Source: Pyricularia pennisetigena
Lineage: Eukaryota > Ascomycota > Sordariomycetes > Magnaporthales > Pyriculariaceae
Direction of reading: 5' to 3'
NCBI RefSeq assembly: GCF_004337985.1
Contig: NC_043743.1
Location: 1,507,882-1,571,881 of the forward strand
Length of the DNA: 64,000 bases
A model generated the notes under the pieces. The model had not been told where the DNA came from. It worked only from the letters and a program-made list of their open reading frames with translations, and searched no databases. This document shows positions 34,664 to 46,232 of this stretch, piece by piece. The position numbers and the translations under genes were made by a program. The first letter of the stretch is position 1. Each line of letters begins with the position of its first letter.

Positions 34664-35753
34664 TATTTCTGACTCGGGATGAGCGGAGATAAGCGGCTTA
34701 TTTGGCTTTTGAACAATCCTGGCTTGATCAAAAGGAAATTTTTTCCCGTTTGCGAAGACGGGGCTCAATTCATGGCATTTTGGTAATTGTTTCACAGCAT
34801 TTGGGATGGAGTTATTTTCTTGCTATAAAGAGACTCGGGACGAAACTTTGCCTGATGTTACTACGTATACTTCCCATTTCGGCCTATATACTAGCTTTTC
34901 CAGAATGATTCAGTCTGATGGGCTGTTGGTCCCTGGCATCCTTTCCTTGACTTAGTGGTTCGCTGGCTCTTTTCCTGTACGTTCAGCCGAATTCGGCTTG
35001 ACTTTTGAACTAGCCAGTAAGGCAGTCACCATTGCTTGTCTTGACTGTCCATCCTTTGGGACAAACTGCAGCTATTCATGTGACTACTGAATAGTGTACG
35101 TAGCTCTGGAATATATGTCGACCTTCATTCTAGAACTACAACAAGACAACGATGGCCTGTAATGCAAAAAAAAAAAAAAAAAACAAAGCAATTTAATAAA
35201 GCATTGAGGCACACGTATTTAGTTGCTTTGTTGCTTCGGAGATGATTACATCGCATATTGAAACCTGTCACTTTTTTTATTTTATTTATATATATATAGA
35301 ATATCCGAATACGTCGTGCTCGACAAATCAAAGAGACAGGTATGTAGGTACAAAGTAACGGAGTTGTGTTTTCCGAGCTAATTGGCCTACACCTACATTA
35401 CGTCAAAGACTGTTGTTGACCCATGCGAAGTCATGTTCATCCGAGTCAACAGCTAGCAGTAGTCAAAGACTGACCGGAAGTGACAGGTGCCACGTGATTT
35501 ACAAAGTTGTACATTACTACAAGCCAAGTTCAAGCTTCTCCCTCTGAGCTCAGCCACCATAGCCAACGTGTGGTCTCCACCAGCCACAATTAACCGAACA
35601 CGTCCAAGTGGGGTCGGCGACCCTGCCAAGGCATGCAGGTGATGTCAGCGGCACTTAGTGCATGTCAAATCGGTTCGTTTTCGAGTGGCGGAACCGGACC
35701 AACGCTCGTCATCACTCCAAATACCGAGGATCAATCAGATCGGATATGTGCTT

Positions 35754-35790
<37 letters not shown>

Positions 35791-36732
35791 CCTGGACAAA
35801 ACTCATCATACAATGCCTCCCCAATTCTGCCTTCCCCCTTCCAAGAAAGGCGCAGCGGCTAACCACGTGAAAGACAGAACAATCAAAATCAAGCACAGAG
35901 TAACTTGTTGCTTAATGGGAAACGTGGGGCGTTCCCGCCAAGAACTGTGATGCAAAAACTTAGCCAAGCAAGCAGCATTTGTCAGGTAAAAAAGTTGGTT
36001 AAAGCGCCCTCCCAGGCAAAAGATCGTTGGCCTTACTCATTCATACAAGCCCGCAACTTGTGGCAAGCTCTTTCAATGACCCGCCTTCCATCACATCATA
36101 CCAAATTTAGGCACGCTCACGGTACTCTACCTCCGGTACTTACTTGAACTTTTTGTTTATGTAGTCAAGCCATCCCGTCTCTTTGGGAATTGCGCCAACA
36201 ACTACCTTGATCCCTTCCCTTTATTTTTTCTTCTTTCTCCTCCACCTCAACCCCCTCACACCTCACACGTGCTAAAACACACAAACCAGCCTTCTTGGGA
36301 CGACTTTTTTTATTTTTTTTTTATTTTTTTTTTTTACTGCCGAGCCCCCATCTCTTAATTGTCTGTTTCTAGTCAAAGCGAACTGCATAGAATCATACAT
36401 AAACAGTCGACTATACTTTTACGTGGCACAGTCATTGCCGCGTACGCCCATTCTTCCCGCACGCACCGTTTCTTTTTCCCGCTCTCGGGCTATATACTGT
36501 CAAAAGTTATAGGGTTCCTCTCTTGCCTGCCCACTAGACTTAGTAAAATCAACAGGCCCAGCAAGCTTGTGTTGTGTGAACAGTTGTTCCCACCAAAAGT
36601 CATCCGAACAACCCGAGGGTTCTCAGGTCACGAGACTCCCCCCCGCCCCGAGTCAAACAACAAAAATCAGGGATTCTTCCCTTCTGAGGCTAGAGAAAAA
36701 GCCTACTTATTGTTAAGGCCGCCTCCTTCAAG
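34664..36732. other. 2.1-kb spacer upstream of the MARVEL gene
   Basis: It contains A runs at 35166-35182 and 35756-35788 (33 nt), a short TATATATA stretch near 35287, and a CT-rich block near 36210-36265. The CT block lies about 470 bases before the next ATG and may mark a transcription start. Small frames across the A runs are artefacts. No gene is supported. Confidence 0.5.
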
Positions 36733-37814
36733 ATGGGAGCAAAGGCGGGAATAGCGTTGAAGACCTTGCAGTGGTTTAACCGGGGCGTGCAGTTCCTCTG
36801 TTCCGGTCTCATCCTGGGAATCTTCTCGTACTTCCTGGCAACGTTTGCCAGCAACAGACTCGAGTCGCCGACATGGGTCCGTGCCGTCGAGGGCATCAGC
36901 GGTATCGGCGCCCTGTACTCCGGGCTAGCCCTGGTTCTGCTTTGCTGTCTCGCCGGTCGTAAGTTTGTGGCGTTCCTTGCCATTGTCCTGGACGTTGCCT
37001 TTGTTGCGGCTTTCATCTACGTCGCCGTGCAGAACAGGGCCGGCACTGCGTCTTGCAACAATGGTGTAGAAGGCACGCCGTTTGGATCAACAACCAACTC
37101 CAACACCAGGATCTCCGATAATGGAGGCCCGACATTTTTCACTGTTTGCAAGCTCCAAAGTGCATGCTTGGCTGTGTCTATTGTTGCAATGTGAGTTGAC
37201 TCCTTTTCACAGTGTAAATTCTCCTGAAGATGTTAACATGAGATGGCAGTTTCTTCTTCATCTTCTCCGCTGCAACTGAAGTTTTCCTAGCGCGCCACCG
37301 CCACAAGGAGAACCGCTTCGGCCCGAGCCCGGCCAACGACTACACTTCAGGCTATGGCAAGAAGAAGGGCTTCCTGGGCTTCCTCAAGCGCTCTGGGACG
37401 ACCAAGACCACCAACACCGAGGACCCGAATGCCCTCCCAGCTCATGCCACACCGGCCGACATGCGTGAGCCCGTCGACCCCCCAAGGGCCGCCGATCCCC
37501 GCGTCAGCTACGCAACCGAGACGACTGCCGTTGGTGACCAACCTGGCATGGCCCACTATGGACACAGCGGCGACACGGGCGCCTACCGCAACAAGTACGG
37601 CGACGATGACGCCCTGCCCATGAACCCGCCGCGGCCGCTGCACAACCCCTACGACAACAGGGCCTACGGGAGCAGCCCCTACGTCAACAGCACACATGCC
37701 GCCTCTGGGGGCTTGCACTCGGCGAACAACTTCTCGCGTCCCGCGGCGGAAAACGGGGGTAGGGGCCAGATGCCGAGGAATTACCAGTACTCCGATGGTG
37801 TTTATGATGCATGA
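36733..37814 (+). CDS. MARVEL-domain four-helix membrane protein
   Basis: Exons 36733-37190 and 37250-37814 join in frame to 340 residues, with a 59-nt intron (GTGAGT, GTTAAC, GGCAG) inside the fourth membrane helix. Four hydrophobic helices are visible: VQFLCSGLILGIFSYFLATF, GIGALYSGLALVLLCCLAG, FVAFLAIVLDVAFVAAFIYV, and LACLAVSIVA-type residues running into IFFFIFSAATEVFLA. This is the MARVEL layout found in tetraspan proteins of plasma-membrane and vesicle domains. The loop between helices 3 and 4 holds Cys in SCNNG and VCKLQSACLA. The cytosolic tail of about 170 residues is Pro/Tyr/Asn-rich with repeated PxNPY-like phrases (PRPLHNPYDNRAYG), which may bind partners. Family is clear; a specific function is not. 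Confidence 0.88.
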
Positions 37815-38322
37815 TTTTGAATCAGATTTCAAGATTGGAAAAATCTTTCGAAGGCGAGTGTGTGATCATGGGAGCAACGGGCAAATGTGGACATGAAAAT
37901 TGTCACAAACCAGCCCATTGCTTGCTTGTACTATTTTCCCCTGAATGAAATCAACTTATGTAGTACGTCTTTTAATGATAGCGATATTCACGTTCACTAC
38001 GATTCCCATTGCTGTTGATATGTGCACAAGTTGAGCAGACTATTCAGGGGACTCGCCACTTGATTGTGATATGATATGAAAGCGACAAACATGACATTGA
38101 TTCCTCGTAGTGACTAAACAGACCATCTCAAAACCAGTCCATTTTTTTCTTTCTCCCTTTGCCTCTCCCATAAAAAGTGAGACCACACGCGCCACCACTT
38201 TATACCTTCACTTTTTCAAGACTCCAGTCACATACACCGACCATCTCCAACCAAACATCATGCATGCTTTCCTTCAAATGTCAACACTCAGGCCACCCAC
38301 TGGCAGAACTTGACTTTCCCAC
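37815..38322. other. convergent 3' spacer
   Basis: About 500 bases lie between the MARVEL stop codon and the stop codon of the small secreted protein. The stretch is AT-rich and should contain both polyadenylation regions. No gene is visible. Confidence 0.5.
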
Positions 38323-39176
38323 TCAGCCATAAAAGGTCACCGTGACGTTGGCAGAGCGGCAGGGACGGGTGGTGCCGGCGCAGACGTCGAAAAAGGCCAC
38401 GCCCTCCCTGTACTGGTCGGTGGAGGCGCCCCAGAAGAGGCACCTGTCCCGTATGGCCGCGACGGCGTTGTAGGCCTGCGACATGTCGAGCTGCCACGGG
38501 ATGAGGTCGGGGGCACAGAACTGAGCCACGCCTGTGTTTTTGGTGGTTTTTTGAAAAAGAAGAAAAAAAGAAAGGAAAATAAGATCGAGGGGTTTAGTGT
38601 CGTGATGGAACTGATGGTTTGAATCTTTAATGGGGAGAGGGGGGAGGGGGGGGGGGCTGGGGACCACGAGGGATGCTTTCTTTACTCACATGAAGCTTCT
38701 TGCCACCAATCGCAGGCGCCCGCTTCCAGTAGGTAGTCGAAGCTATCCTCGGCGGATTCGAGGACCCTGCGGGTGAATGCTGAGCACTATGTGGTCGATG
38801 AACCGAGGGTTTTTGTTGTCAGTTGTTCGGCTGGTCATGTGTGGCGACGAATCCAAGGGGAAATGTTGCATGAAGAGAGTCATGATTATTGGGCAAGAAA
38901 GAGAAAAGAACAATAAAAAAAAAAATACGCCCTAGGACGAAAATCACAGCAAGTTGTTGCCCATGGCCGAATACGCACATCGTTTAGGAACTTGTGGCCT
39001 TTTTCTTTGGCTATGTACTTGTCGCAGGATACGATGCTAGGCGATTCGGTAGTGGAGATTGCGGCTGTCGTGATGTTGGAGTTGGCGTCGAGTGTTTCCA
39101 AGCTGGTTGTGTTCTTGACTGGGACGCTGTTGGAGCCAACAAGGGTGGCAAGGAGGGCGGCGGTGATGAACATCAT
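38323..39176 (-). CDS. small secreted cysteine-rich protein, effector candidate
   Basis: I assembled three exons (39176-38979, 38786-38690, 38531-38323). All junctions use GT-AG (GTGCGT/CATAG and GTGAGT/CACAG) and keep frame, giving 167 residues. The N-terminus MMFITAALLATLVGSNS looks like a signal peptide. Thr/Asn-rich sequence with N-x-T/S sites follows. The mature part has eight cysteines, in SCDKY, DCSAF, ACDWW, SCVAQFC, RCLFW and VCAGTTRPC. An even number fits four disulfides. Middle exon: FTRRVLESAEDSFDYLLEAG. Last exon: YNAVAAIRDRCLFWGASTDQ. I do not recognise the family and assign no function. Size, secretion and cysteine content fit an apoplastic secreted protein. The first donor GTGCGT is weaker than usual, so exon 1 is the least certain part. 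Confidence 0.7.
38632..38662 (+). repeat. G-rich tract able to form a G-quadruplex
   Basis: Four or more G runs of at least four bases, separated by one to three bases, in the second intron of the small secreted protein gene. The intron transcript is C-rich because the gene is on the minus strand. The G-quadruplex potential is therefore on the non-template DNA of the opposite orientation. Confidence 0.7.
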
Positions 39177-39639
39177 CTTGGCTGTGAGTATGACCAGCAA
39201 AATGATAAGGATGGGTCAGGGACAGATACAAAGGTAGCGCGGCGTATGGTCTAGGTTCTGATGGAAATGAGGAGCACCTGCGAGACCAAAGGGTAGAAAT
39301 GTTGGACGGAGGTGGAGAGATGGATTACTCTCTGCTAGGCCTGAAAGAAAAATCATGTTTGCAGCGCGAGGGCTGAGCCCATAACAAACATCTGGCTCCG
39401 TCATCGGAAAGAATCCAATGTGAAGTCGAGGTGAACACCAACCCAAGGAGACATAGCACAAACGGTCAAACTTTCCCAACCATTTATAGGCTACAGCCAT
39501 ATTGTCATTCACTTTATGTTTCAGTTTCTCCCCATTAGAATACAGGTCCCAAAGACTGCGGTGACAAAGACGACTGCTTTTTTTTCCACCCCTCTCTCTC
39601 TTCATTTCCATGGCATCTTTACACATCCAGCAATCTCGC
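39177..39639. promoter_or_regulatory. promoter of the small secreted protein gene
   Basis: About 460 bases between the PRO22/Far11 stop codon and the next gene on the same strand. It must hold the PRO22 3' end and the promoter of the secreted protein gene. A CT-rich or TATA signature is not obvious. Confidence 0.4.
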
Positions 39640-42600
39640 TCAAGCCGCCAATCCCTCCCATTCACCCACCGAAACCCCGTCGTCTCCCAGCTCGAGCCAT
39701 TGAAGGTCTACCTTCTCTAATTCTCTAGCAAAAAAATCATGACCTTCACGCAAAGCATTAGCTAGGTCGGGACCCATGCTATCCGGATACCTGCGCACGT
39801 TGAACCAATGCGTGATGCTCCTCAGCGCCTGCTCTAGCGGCAACGCCTCTTCCACCTCGGCGTCTACGTCAGACCCGGCGAGCCACTCGTCTCTCAGCTC
39901 TGGCCTGCAATGGAGGTACACAGCCGTGATGACTCTCATGTTGCCTTGGCGCCACTTACGACCGCAGTAGGGAACCTGGTTTTTAAAAAGCTTGAGAGTA
40001 TACAGCCGCAACTCCGGTTGGGGTACCTTCAGAGACTTGCGTAGTATGTTGGATGACTTATAGTGCACCAGGAGCAAGTTGCGGTGCGCTTTCCCTTTGC
40101 ACACCTTCTGCATGACCCGCAAAAGGTTGATCAGTGAGAAGAAGTTACGCCATGAAAAGTCCGTGATCGGCTCTTTGGGGAGCGGGTTGACCGGGCAACC
40201 AAGTTCGTCTACTTCAGGCCGACTTGGCTGCGCATCTTCCGTCTGCTGTGAATCTTTCCCATTGACAGCCCCAGTGCCTTTTTCTGTAGGGGAGCGTTGC
40301 CTCTTGATGGGTGGCGGCGCAGCCTCATCCTCACTTTCCTCATCTTGCTGGGGATCTTCCGTCTTTTCTGGTGCTCCAGCTCGCAGGTTGCAAAAGTAGA
40401 AGAAGCTATACACACAGTTAGATGTATCCACCACCCATAGCCGAGATTTTTTTTTTTTTTTTTTTTTTTTGGGGTATTTCAAAGCTTACCTGCTCTCAGT
40501 ACGATCGCTTTTGCTGTCGACCGTTTGTTGGACGTCCTGATGGGCAAACAACTTGAGAACTAGTGGGATGTAATTTGAATCAAGGAGCAGCTGTGTCACA
40601 AACTCGAACTTGAGTATATCTGGACCCATGCTGGTTAGTTTTGATACAGCTCAAGCGAACAGAAACCCATTGCAAGCATAATACTCACGCGATAGCTTGA
40701 ACCACTTCAAAATGAGAATCAAAATCCCGGAGACGGCTTTTATGGTAATCTCACGAGTTCTGGTGTTGTCGTTTTCCTCTTGGATAGCTGCCGAATGCTC
40801 CGGGCTTGTTCCGTTGGTTGTTGCCTCGGTGCCACGAGGAGGCGCACCGCCGTTAGCGGCGCGAAGCCCGTTCTGGCCAGCATTAGTCTGGCCTTGCTGT
40901 TGTGTTGTTACCATAAGGACCGTGACGTGCTGCACAATGGCCTTGAGTAGGACCATAACCAGTGATTGAAGTTGCGGCAGCGCCGCTCCCTGTTGTAATG
41001 TCAGATATACTAATTGAACTGTTAGTTTGGTGACATCTTCGGCTTACATAAAAGTGCTCAAGGTCGGCCAAGCGCCGACAAATCTCGGGCGACAGCTTTT
41101 CAGAATTGGGGCCATAATCCACGATAACTTCTGGCGGCATTTCCTCGCGATCCGTCTTAACCAGCCCCAGCTCTTGTTTCTCCTCCAATGTGAGGGTTGA
41201 CAAATCGAGCTCATCAATGATGTCGTTGTCATTATCTTCCCAACCCCTAGAGTACTTGATAAACTTTTCTCTTTCTTCCCATAGTTGCCTCGTGGCACGT
41301 GTCATTCGCACGCGTTTTGAAAAGAGCTCACCAGCCTCCAGGATAGAAGCCGGGATGTCGCTGCCCTCCCACTTCCGACCTACAAGTAGGTCCTGTAGAC
41401 CAGCAAGGCCCTTGCCGCCAGCGCTATTGCTCGTAGCATCGAGTGGTGGATACATGAATGGGAAATTTTGGTTGGTTTGGTAGTTCTGCTTTTTGCCAAC
41501 CTTGCCTCCGACGCTAGGGGACGGCGGAGGTGAGGGTGCTGGCGTTGCTATGTGCACTTTTTCGTCTAGAATGGAGGATCCGCTGGCCTGTGAGTTTGGC
41601 GGGCCAGGCAGGATGCCATTGGATCCGTTATTCCTGCCCTGCTGGTTCGGAAGTGGCGGTAGTAAAGATGAGTTTTCTGCCTCGATAGGTATCGCTAGCT
41701 GAGGCGGGATGTAGGCTGGGTATTTGGAGGTTATCTCTTGGCGGAAATTGTGATAATCCAACGGCGACGCCGTTATTATGTTCTTGTCCTTGGCGTCTGT
41801 CCCTGTTTCGCATGTCGCCTTTTTCGTTTCTTCGATTTCTCTGATCCCGCCAAACACCAAAAGGATCGTTTTCCAGAATAGGAGAAGGACATGGGTTAGA
41901 GGGAGCTGTCCTTGTTCATCCCATCGCAGCTTGGTGGTAGCGAGCAGCATAAACTCGGCAATATTAGGATTAAGCCCAACTAATCCAGTCACATGTTGCC
42001 GGACGTCAGTGGCCGTTCGTCCCTCTTTCACAAAACCAACAGCAAGGGGTAGACATACGAAGCTTCTCTCGGACTGCTGTCATTTCGGTAGGATAGCTAA
42101 GACAATGCTGCAAAGTCATGTATATAATGGTCATCAAATTCATGAGGTCATCCTGCGCTTGTTGAAGTAGATCTGGCTGGTATTGCGGACCATCAGACCT
42201 GGGTTGATTTGGTTAGCAAAGTTGGCAAAAATCGTCTGGCCTAGTGGTTCATAGCTCACCAGAAGGCCTCCAAGGCACGCCGTAATTCCGCCCAAACAAC
42301 TCCCAGGCCGTCAGAATCAGCAATCAGCCGGCATCCGTCCTTCATTGCTGCCAGCTGCGAATCTGTTGCTGCAGATTTGAACTCTGGGCCACGGCCCTCT
42401 GCAGCAGTGGCGCCTCCTGCTGTATCGGCCCATCTGCCCAGCGCAATGTACGCGACTCGGTTGATGGCGCTGGTCCGGAGTCCCTGATCCGCATAAGAAA
42501 ACGCATCCAGCGCCTCGCGTAGAAACTTGGTCTGGCCGTCGGAACCGACGTCTTCCCACCGCTGACCAGCAAGGTCGAGCCTCCACTGCTCCTCGAACGC

Positions 42601-43053
42601 ATTCTGAATGTGGCTTAACCGCACCCACTGCCAGTACTGGTAAACAAACCACTCATCAATCTCTTCCTCGATCGGGGCGAAGTCCTCGTACACAAACTCG
42701 TAGGCAAGAGGCTCGGCGTGTGGAAACTCGGCAACGTATCTGCGAAGCTGCGCCAGGGAAAGCGAGTCCGGGGGCTGCTGGGAAGCCATCTGACCAGACG
42801 CTGGGGGGACCTGGATCGGTACTTGTGGAGCGGCGGGTGAGGGCTGGTTGCGCACGAGGACAGGGCGCGAGGGGAAGGCGGCAGGCGTGTTGTTGATCGG
42901 AGTCGGTGTATTCCTAGCCTCAGCGGCTCCTGCTTCCAGCGCAGGCACGGGTGGAGGGGCGTCCCCGATGCTGGCAACGTCCGCGGAGGGCTGCTTGTCG
43001 TTTGTAGGCCCAGAAGTGTCACTTGTACCCCTTGAAGACCACAGCGAATTCAT
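39640..43053 (-). CDS. STRIPAK subunit PRO22/Far11 (STRIP1/2 homologue)
   Basis: Six exons (43053-42260, 42198-42059, 41979-41048, 40989-40689, 40619-40490, 40405-39640) join in frame to 1020 residues. A closer acceptor in the second intron (34 nt from the donor) is too short, so I used CTGAC...ATTAG (79 nt), which yields REKLLGLNPNIAEFMLLATT. The fourth junction uses GTCCAG and gives KWFKLSHILKFEFVTQLLLD. The N-terminal N1221 domain begins at about residue 95 (LRRYVAEFPHAEPLAYEFVY). The C-terminal DUF3402-type domain includes YIPLVLKLFAHQDVQ and the block NFFSLINLLRVMQKVCKGKA. The family is Far11 in yeast, PRO22 in Sordaria and STRIP1/2 in animals, a core subunit of the striatin-PP2A complex controlling hyphal fusion and fruiting-body development. 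The insert with PPIKRQRSP is a possible nuclear signal. Confidence 0.9.
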
Positions 43054-44049
43054 AATCGCAATAGCGGGATGTGAGAGGGGGTTTTCTAAGGGGGCAGACC
43101 GGCGCCGAACGAGGTGGGCGAACGGTTCTGCAGTCTTAGCCCAGCGTCTTCTCGTTCATCGTTCGGTTGTGTCGTGTGCGAAGCGAAAGTGATGGTTTTT
43201 GGTTTGATAGTTGGCAGATCAAGTGCTATGGCAAGAAAGAGTATCAGTGATACTTGGTCTGCGTTCGTTGCCGCGACAAAGATAAAACGGTAGATAAAGG
43301 GTGCGGTAGCCAAAAGCAGCCCGCCCTGTGCCAGCCGTGGTCGCGGTGAAGAAGCTTTACAGCCTTGGGGGAAATGGTGGGGCAGTGTGGTTGTTCATTG
43401 GCGGCTTGAGAAGGTCCCTGGAGTTTGAACCAATGAGACTCTATGCGCTCTCTCCAGTTTTTTGGTGGCGTCCACCGGCTGTGATGGCGCCTTACTGGCG
43501 GGACCCTCGCTGCCATCAATTACCCGATCGTTTTAATGATTCAAAATCAAACAAATCGCCCCTCGCTTTAACCTCCACCCGTCCCGTCCAGCTTTTTTTT
43601 TTTTTCTCAAAATCCAAAATTCGACCCAGTGAGGATTTGTAATAAATTCCAGTCCTTACCCTCTTAAAAAATTACACTTGCGTCAATGTTTTTTTAATCA
43701 TTTTCTGCCAGCCCCTAGACGTGCATGTTCGATAAGGTGACGCGGCGGCGATGAGCCTTTGATAACCAACCCACCCAGCATCAAACCCACCTGCACCCAG
43801 TTCGTCCCGCCCCTCGAACCTTCAGCCGCGCTGACTCCAGCACATGGCTGTCCCCTCAAATACTACTCAGTACTGGCAGTTGTTACATGCTATGGAACAC
43901 TGGTCTGCGTCGTAGCATTACGCCAATATACCCGGTAACTCTGTTGGATTACCGGCGCTTGCCATACGCAGCAAATTGGTTGATCTGCACCGGTTCCATC
44001 GCTATAATCAAACCTTATTCATCTCAACTGCGACAAGGCCATTAAAGCC
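43054..44049. promoter_or_regulatory. shared divergent promoter of PRO22/Far11 and the RBR ligase gene
   Basis: About 1 kb between two divergent starts. It has a T-rich run near 43592-43605. Open frames on both strands (for example 43328-43642) show no domain. No clear TATA element is visible. Confidence 0.45.
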
Positions 44050-46232
44050 ATGTCTGATTCCGATGATCCTCGAGATGAGGAAATGAGCACATTGTCGGCT
44101 ATCTATCCCGAGATCGAGGTCGACAGCTCAGATCCACACGTGTTTGTACTGGAGATACCCGTGCACCCGTCCAAGCCGGTGCAAGTCTTGTTCCCGGCCC
44201 CGGTCCCGGCCCCGGTCACAGCTGCCGGTCCGGAAACGCTACCTTTACCAGTTCAAACACCTGATGATCGGGCTGGCGAAGTCCAGCGGGAGGACTCTCA
44301 CGAGCTCTCATATCTGCCACCAGTGCGGTTGCTCATCTCGCTGCCACCGGGATATCCAGCGCAACAGCCCCCTAAAGTCGAGCTGACATCCAACCCACCG
44401 TGGATTCCGTCCAGTCGCATCGACCAGCTGGTGGCTGATTGTGCGCGTCTTTGGAAGGAGCTTGATCACGACCCCGTTCTTTTTACCTACATCGACCACA
44501 TCCAGCAATTAGCCGAGACAGCTTTCGACGTAGCTGATGATAGAGGTATCTTGACCGCGGAGCCGCAGCACAGGATAGCCATCCTCGACTACGACATATC
44601 AGCGAAGCGCGCTGCTTTTGACAGGGAGACTTTCGACTGCGGCATCTGTCTCGATCCTAAAAAAGGCTCTGCATGCCACCGCATGCTCGACTGCGGGCAC
44701 GTTTTCTGCGTCAGTTGCCTGCAGGACTTCTACAACAACGCTATTCAGGAGGGCGATATCTCCTCGGTGCGCTGCTTGACCCCAAACTGCGCAAAAGACC
44801 GGGAAAAGTCAGCGGCACAAGAATCACCTACTTCGCAAAGCGCAGGTGGTCGGGCGAAGAGGAAACGGAGGCAGAAGCTTATTAGCCCGAGCGAGCTTTT
44901 AAAGATCCCCTTGGAACCCGAGGTAGTCAGGCGTTTTGTTACGCTCAAGTACAAGTCTGAGCTCGAATCAGACAAAAATACTGTCTACTGTCCACGGCCG
45001 TGGTGCAATGGTGCTGCGAGGTCCAAGAAACACAAGAAGCCAGATGGCCTCGAATTTTCTGACGACTCAGAAGGGTCCGAAGATGAGGATGAAAATCGTT
45101 CTCAAGCCTCGGCCGTTCCGCGACCCTACAATAAGACGGAAGAGCTTCTTTGTATATGCGAGGATTGTGGCTTTGCGTTCTGCGGCCGCTGCTTCCTTGG
45201 GTGGCATGGCGAGTTTTATCGGTGTGCACCCCGGAGGGACAAGACCGAGCTGACGGCAGAGGAAAAGGCTTCCCTGGAATATGTGCAATTACACACAACG
45301 CCGTGTCCTACCTGCGCTGCACCCGCACAAAAGACTCATGGATGCAATCATATGATTTGCGGGAGGCAGGGCTGCGGTACACATTTTTGCTACCTTTGCT
45401 CAGCCTGGCTGGACCCAACCAACCCCTATTCCCACTATAACCAACAGTCTAATGGCCGCATAACGGGCTGCTACAACCGGTTGTGGGAGCTTGAAGCAGG
45501 AGACGGCGACGATGTAGGCCTCGGTTTTATTGGCGGCAGAGCTGCTGCTCTGGCCGCCGAGCAGGAGATTGAGGTGGATGCGGCACTACTAATCCCAGAG
45601 ATTGAAGAGGCCGATGGCGAGGACGGGCACCCCAATGGTGCTGCGGCTGGAGCTGCTGCTGACCATGTAGGAGTCCGCCCAGCCAACGAGCACGAAAACG
45701 AGCGAGGAGTTGCCCTCGAGGCTCCGTTGGTTCTCCGCATTGCTGCAGACCCTCCAGGACGCGCCGCACCACCGCCAGTTCCGAACCCGCCGCCTATAGC
45801 CAGACCACGGGCAGGTGCCCAGCAGAATGCACGCAGGCGTGGCGGGCGTGGAGGTCAACACGCTGCCCGGGGTGGCCGTGGTGGAGCGAATCTCCAGCAG
45901 CAGAATGAGCAAGCTCGCAACAACGGCGCTCCAAGAAGAGGCCGAGGAGGGCGCCCAAGAGGTGGAGCAGTTGTACCAGAAGCTGATCGACCGAATGATG
46001 ACGACCTGAACGAGCATCAAAGGGCATGGATTCGACAGTGAGTATTCAGAGTTTCTATTACGCTTTTTTTTTTCTTTTTTTCTGATCCTCTTTTTCTCTC
46101 CTTTGGTTATTTTTATATAGTTTCAAGAGCTAACGTTTCCATTTATGGCTCAGGTTTGTCCACATGGCCCTTAATGATGAAGAGGATCTGGTCGACTCTG
46201 ATAGCGATGAGGAGATATTCTGGATACGATAA
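44050..46232 (+). CDS. RWD-RBR E3 ubiquitin ligase (ITT1/RNF14-like)
   Basis: Exon 1 (44050-46037) and exon 2 (46154-46232) join in frame to 688 residues (GTGAGT...GCTCAG). The N-terminal RWD domain starts at EEMSTLSAIYPEIEVD. RING1 opens at C197 (CGICLDPKKGSACHRMLDCG). The in-between-RING part includes YCPRPWCNGAA and CEDCGFAFCGRCFLGWH. RING2 begins at C419 (CPTCAAPAQKTHGCNHMICG). By alignment with parkin-type ligases, C432 in HGCNHM is the catalytic cysteine that takes ubiquitin from the E2 as a thioester. Yeast Itt1 modulates translation termination, and human RNF14 acts on stalled translation factors. A Gly/Arg-rich RGG-like stretch (RRGGRGGQHAARGGRGGANL) near residues 595-615 suggests RNA contact. 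The tail is acidic (DLVDSDSDEEIFWIR) and exists only if the intron is removed. Confidence 0.92.

Noticed and set aside
41980..42058. 34-nt intron in PRO22/Far11 ending at GTGAAAG
   Set aside because: Too short for a spliceosomal intron; the 79-nt intron ending ATTAG has a branch site and yields the better protein.
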